Assembly (NCBI GenBank): GCA_007133925.1
Contig: SLLU01000115.1
Span: 1 to 8,361, forward strand
Source of the DNA: Candidatus Halarchaeoplasma halalkaliphilum
Lineage (GTDB): Archaea > Thermoplasmatota > Thermoplasmata > Halarchaeoplasmatales > Halarchaeoplasmataceae
Length of the DNA stretch: 8,361 nucleotides
Direction: 5' to 3'
Position numbers and translations under genes: made by a program. Below are positions 6,797-8,361 of this stretch, one piece after another (within the stretch, counting starts at the first letter, position 1; every line of letters starts with the position of its first letter). The notes under the pieces were generated by a model, which was not told the DNA's origin, did no database searches, and saw nothing but the letters and a program-made list of their open reading frames with translations.

Positions 6797-6839
6797 ATCG
6801 GAGTATATCCGATATATGATGCTCACCACATCATACTCC
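6797..6839. other. Nested inverted repeats, possible structured RNA or operator
   Basis: Three inverted repeats are packed into 43 bases. ATCGGA (6797-6802) pairs with TCCGAT (6808-6813) over a five-base spacer. TATGATG (6815-6821) pairs with CATCATA (6829-6835) over a seven-base loop. GGAGTAT (6800-6806) pairs with ATACTCC (6833-6839). The last two can stack into one long hairpin with a bulge on the 5' side, and the first is an alternative, mutually exclusive fold. The element lies in the 138 bases between the convergent ends of the carboxylase and miniprotein genes. It could be an RNA end structure, a small RNA or a protein site. Nothing else was recognised in this gap. Confidence 0.35.
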
Positions 6840-6881
6840 CGGAACACCCCGCCGCTGTGGCTTCCCTACCATGGGCATTAC

Positions 6882-7061
6882 TCACCCAGGCGATATAGGC
6901 ATGGTGTCCAATAGAGATGGATGGATGAAGGCATCAAGCCCCAGCACCATCACAGAAAACACTGCGATGACGGACATCATCAAAAAAGTCTTGAGCATGA
7001 GCTCGTTTTTGCTGGAACCCATATGTATGTGAGGAGGCTCTTCGTTCAGGTGTTTTTTCAT
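6882..7061 (-). CDS. Small single-pass membrane protein (59 aa), hypothetical
   Basis: This short frame runs from ATG 7061 to TGA at 6884-6882. It starts MKKHLNEEPPHIHMGSSKNE, continues into one hydrophobic segment at about residues 21-46 (with FLMMSVIAVFSVMVLGL) and ends in a short tail (IHPSLLDTMPISPG). A charged soluble head followed by a clear membrane helix is unusual for a chance frame. It has a TATA-like element about 34 bases upstream and GGATGA before the ATG as a partial ribosome site. It lies downstream of the NUDIX gene on the same strand with a 67-base gap, and converges on the carboxylase. I recognise no family. His/Pro/Met-rich bits (PPHIHM, FIHPS) might hint at metal contact, but this is speculative. 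A plus-strand frame of 60 codons overlaps it and is judged the shadow. Confidence 0.5.
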   Translation of the reverse strand: MKKHLNEEPPHIHMGSSKNELMLKTFLMMSVIAVFSVMVLGLDAFIHPSLLDTMPISPG

Positions 7062-7090
7062 TTCGGTTCATCCCTTTTTTACCTTTTAAC

Positions 7091-7110
7091 AGATATACAA
7101 TAATATTATT
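7091..7110 (-). promoter_or_regulatory. Possible promoter of the miniprotein with a 12-base palindrome
   Basis: On the minus strand TTGTATATCT (7100 to 7091) is a TATA-like box centred 34 bases before the miniprotein ATG at 7061, giving a leader of about seven bases. Directly upstream and overlapping by two bases is the perfect palindrome AATAATATTATT (7099-7110). It could be a repressor site or simply AT-rich promoter DNA. Confidence 0.35.
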
Positions 7111-7128
7111 TAACCATTGCGTAAACCA

Positions 7129-7626
7129 TCAACGGGTGTCATGTATTATATGCTCGGTGTGTTCGGGCAAATCTTTTAGGGCTTCAACCAGAAAGGTAGG
7201 ATAAAACTTGATCCGATCCAGCTCATAGAGATGATGCCAGTTGAAGATCAATTTGATCTCCTTTCCAAGATATTCGTATGCGTCTTCACGTCCGTAGAAC
7301 ACATCATCCTTTTTGATCATGTCACTGTCGTCCGGTACGTCTATCAGATAATAAAAACAGACCTCATGGAACCGATATCCATCATCTTCGAAAAAATTTT
7401 CAGCAACCCATAACAGTCTTTTCACTTCGATATGGACTCCCAGCTCCTCTTTCATCTCTCTCCTCAACGCTTCTTCCGAGGTCTCCATCATCTCTATATG
7501 ACCACCGGGCAAAGCCCAGAAGTCATCGATCTCGGCCCGATGGATCAGGACATCTTTGCCTCTGATGACGACTGCGGAAACCCTGTATTTAAAGTGATGT
7601 CCATCATCATCCGAAGCAGCATTCAT
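7129..7626 (-). CDS. NUDIX hydrolase
   Basis: This 165-residue cytoplasmic enzyme is predicted to hydrolyse a nucleoside diphosphate linked to another group, using Mg2+. The Nudix box is perfect: G42-x5-E48-x7-R56-E57-x2-E60-E61-x-G63-V64. Strands before it (FKYRVSAVVIRGKDVLIHR, then FWALPGG) complete the N-terminal half of the fold. Behind the box lie VHIEVKRLLWVAENFF and HEVCFYYLIDVP, and a C-terminal WHHLYELDRIKFYPTFLVEAL segment. The substrate cannot be told from sequence; 8-oxo-dGTP, ADP-ribose and other nucleotides are all possible. The ATG at 7626 lies 26 bases from a TATA box and has no Shine-Dalgarno, so the mRNA is probably leaderless. The gene is visibly more AT-rich than ppcA or egsA, so later acquisition is possible but not shown. 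It is divergent from the transporter gene. Confidence 0.93.
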   Translation of the reverse strand: MNAASDDDGHHFKYRVSAVVIRGKDVLIHRAEIDDFWALPGGHIEMMETSEEALRREMKEELGVHIEVKRLLWVAENFFEDDGYRFHEVCFYYLIDVPDDSDMIKKDDVFYGREDAYEYLGKEIKLIFNWHHLYELDRIKFYPTFLVEALKDLPEHTEHIIHDTR

Positions 7627-7648
7627 AGCACACTTTAGGGTGAAGTGA

Positions 7649-7656
7649 TATAAAAA
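7649..7656 (-). promoter_or_regulatory. TATA box of the NUDIX gene, leaderless spacing
   Basis: The minus strand reads TTTTTATA within GTTTTTATATCAC, centred near 7652, 26 bases before the ATG at 7626. This is the standard geometry for transcription starting at the first codon. Confidence 0.6.
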
Positions 7657-7736
7657 CGATATCTTACGTTTGATCTTAAACTGAAAGCCTGTTAGATAAC
7701 ATATCCCAATTCCACGATATGACTTCAGCTTTCACC

Positions 7737-7769
7737 TGTGAATAGGGTGTGATAGATAAACAGTGTGAT
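7737..7769 (+). repeat. Three TGTGA repeats upstream of the transporter promoter
   Basis: TGTGA occurs at 7737-7741, 7748-7752 and 7764-7768, so the starts are 11 and 16 bases apart. The last two are part of a longer GTGTGAT repeat (7747-7753 and 7763-7769). They lie about 30-60 bases upstream of the transporter TATA box, where an archaeal activator would bind. The rest of the 199-base divergent region holds the NUDIX promoter and a TGAAAGC/GCTTTCA inverted repeat (7682-7688, 7728-7734). No gene is seen in it. Confidence 0.3.
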
Positions 7770-7795
7770 GGGTATCTCCTGTTTTGCCACCATAC

Positions 7796-7803
7796 ATAAA
7801 TAC
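7796..7803 (+). promoter_or_regulatory. TATA box of the transporter gene, leaderless spacing
   Basis: ATAAATAC (7796-7803) is a moderate TATA match centred 26 bases before the ATG at 7826. No Shine-Dalgarno precedes the ATG. An out-of-frame ATG at 7813 would lie upstream of the predicted mRNA start, so it should not interfere. Confidence 0.45.
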
Positions 7804-7825
7804 AAGTTACCCATGACCAGGCTTC

Positions 7826-8361
7826 ATGGAAAATAACTCAGAAAAGCAGAATATATTTATCAAGGAAATTCCTGACTTATCCACTGAACCTGCTTCCCTG
7901 GGCCTCTTCGGTCTTGCGGTAGCCGCCCTTCTACTAGGTGTCACATATCTTGGATTCACCGAAAGTGGTACGAACGCCCTACTCATACCTTGGATACTCT
8001 TCTTTGGAGCTACTACCCAATTTGTAGCGGGATTATTGGATTACAGGCGTAAGAACATATTCGGCTTCACGGTTTTTACCTTTTTCTCCATGGCCATGTA
8101 TGCCATCGCGTTGACTGCATACATAAATGTGTTCACAGGTGTAAACGTTGATACGATCCATTATGCGGCAGGCCTGACAGCGGTTATGGTATTTTTGGTA
8201 ATAATCACAGCAGCATCCATGATGACAAATAAGACCCTCTTCGCCATAGTCATATCGGTGGATATAGCACTCCCCATCTTGATCGCACATTATATATGGG
8301 GTGTAGATGGGTTCATTGCCGGTATATTATTGCTGGTCACCTCCGGCCTATCTTTCTACGC
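7826..8361 (+). CDS. AceTr family (GPR1/FUN34/SatP) acetate/succinate-type transporter, 3' partial
   Basis: This is an integral membrane channel or transporter for acetate and related small acids. The 178 visible residues run off the right edge without a stop. Six hydrophobic segments can be placed at about 24-42, 51-72, 79-98, 111-131, 137-156 and 160-178, which matches the six-helix family, so only a short tail should be missing. The family's second signature region is clear as FFGATTQFVAGLLDY (59-73) followed by KNIFGFTVFTFFSMAMY (76-92). The first signature, usually NPAPLGL, is changed to EPASLGL at 21-27. The start at 7826 is the first in-frame ATG and has leaderless TATA spacing. Three TGTGA repeats upstream suggest regulated expression. 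Family membership is secure, but the substrate is inferred from relatives and the altered motif makes it less sure. Confidence 0.88.
   Translation, partial: MENNSEKQNIFIKEIPDLSTEPASLGLFGLAVAALLLGVTYLGFTESGTNALLIPWILFFGATTQFVAGLLDYRRKNIFGFTVFTFFSMAMYAIALTAYINVFTGVNVDTIHYAAGLTAVMVFLVIITAASMMTNKTLFAIVISVDIALPILIAHYIWGVDGFIAGILLLVTSGLSFY

Noticed and set aside
6770..6835. Possible archaeal C/D box small RNA on the minus strand
   Set aside because: An ATGATGT (near C box) and a CTGA (D box) are about 55 bases apart, but internal D' and C' boxes and a terminal stem are not convincing.
6780..6870. Possible tRNA in the gap after PEP carboxylase
   Set aside because: The hairpins do not form a cloverleaf and no T-loop GTTCGAATC-like sequence is present on either strand.
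6921..7103. Plus-strand open frame of 60 codons
   Set aside because: Antisense to the miniprotein; its His-rich translation derives from the complementary strand of ATG/CAT-rich codons and it lacks a promoter or ribosome site.
8033..8290. Minus-strand cysteine- and histidine-rich frame of 85 codons
   Set aside because: The Cys/His richness comes from reading the reverse of the transporter gene's codons; no spaced metal motif or promoter was found.
1..8361. CRISPR array, insertion sequence, toxin-antitoxin or defence island
   Set aside because: No repeat-spacer pattern, transposase, terminal inverted repeats or recognisable defence domain was seen on either strand.

Overview
This window looks like a chromosomal stretch of a euryarchaeal-type archaeon. 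The signs are sn-glycerol-1-phosphate dehydrogenase (the archaeal lipid enzyme), the small archaeal form of phosphoenolpyruvate carboxylase, a UPF0179 protein, an archaeal Thi4 thiazole synthase, and archaeal TATA boxes placed about 26-28 bases before several start codons. A DnaJ of the DnaK system argues against an extreme hyperthermophile. The widespread leaderless promoters would suit the Thermoplasmatota or a related lineage, but that placement is a guess. No insertion sequence, CRISPR array, rRNA, tRNA or integrase is visible.

Layout. At the left, dnaJ (47-1162, +) runs into a minus-strand block and its stop overlaps the stop of the UPF0179 gene by four bases. Going leftward on the minus strand, egsA (G1P dehydrogenase) and the UPF0179 gene form a tight pair 12 bases apart. 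Upstream of them is a Thi4-family gene with its own promoter; I shorten it to start at 3514. Further upstream is a two-gene membrane module: a one-pass membrane-anchored beta-rich protein (4052-5194) overlapping a four-helix membrane protein (3598-4104). Neither is recognised. The module is divergent from the PEP carboxylase gene (5292-6743, +).

The right part is looser and more AT-rich. It holds a possible structured intergenic element (6797-6839), a 59-residue membrane miniprotein on the minus strand (6882-7061), a NUDIX hydrolase (7129-7626, -), a 199-base divergent control region, and an acetate/succinate-type transporter (AceTr/SatP family) that runs off the right edge.

Functionally the window is mostly housekeeping: chaperone, membrane lipid head-group stereochemistry, thiamine thiazole formation, oxaloacetate supply and monocarboxylate transport. 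The least explained parts are the membrane module, the miniprotein and the intergenic hairpin. I do not see a clear new defence or mobile system. The strongest general signal is the repeated leaderless-promoter geometry, which also settles several start codons.
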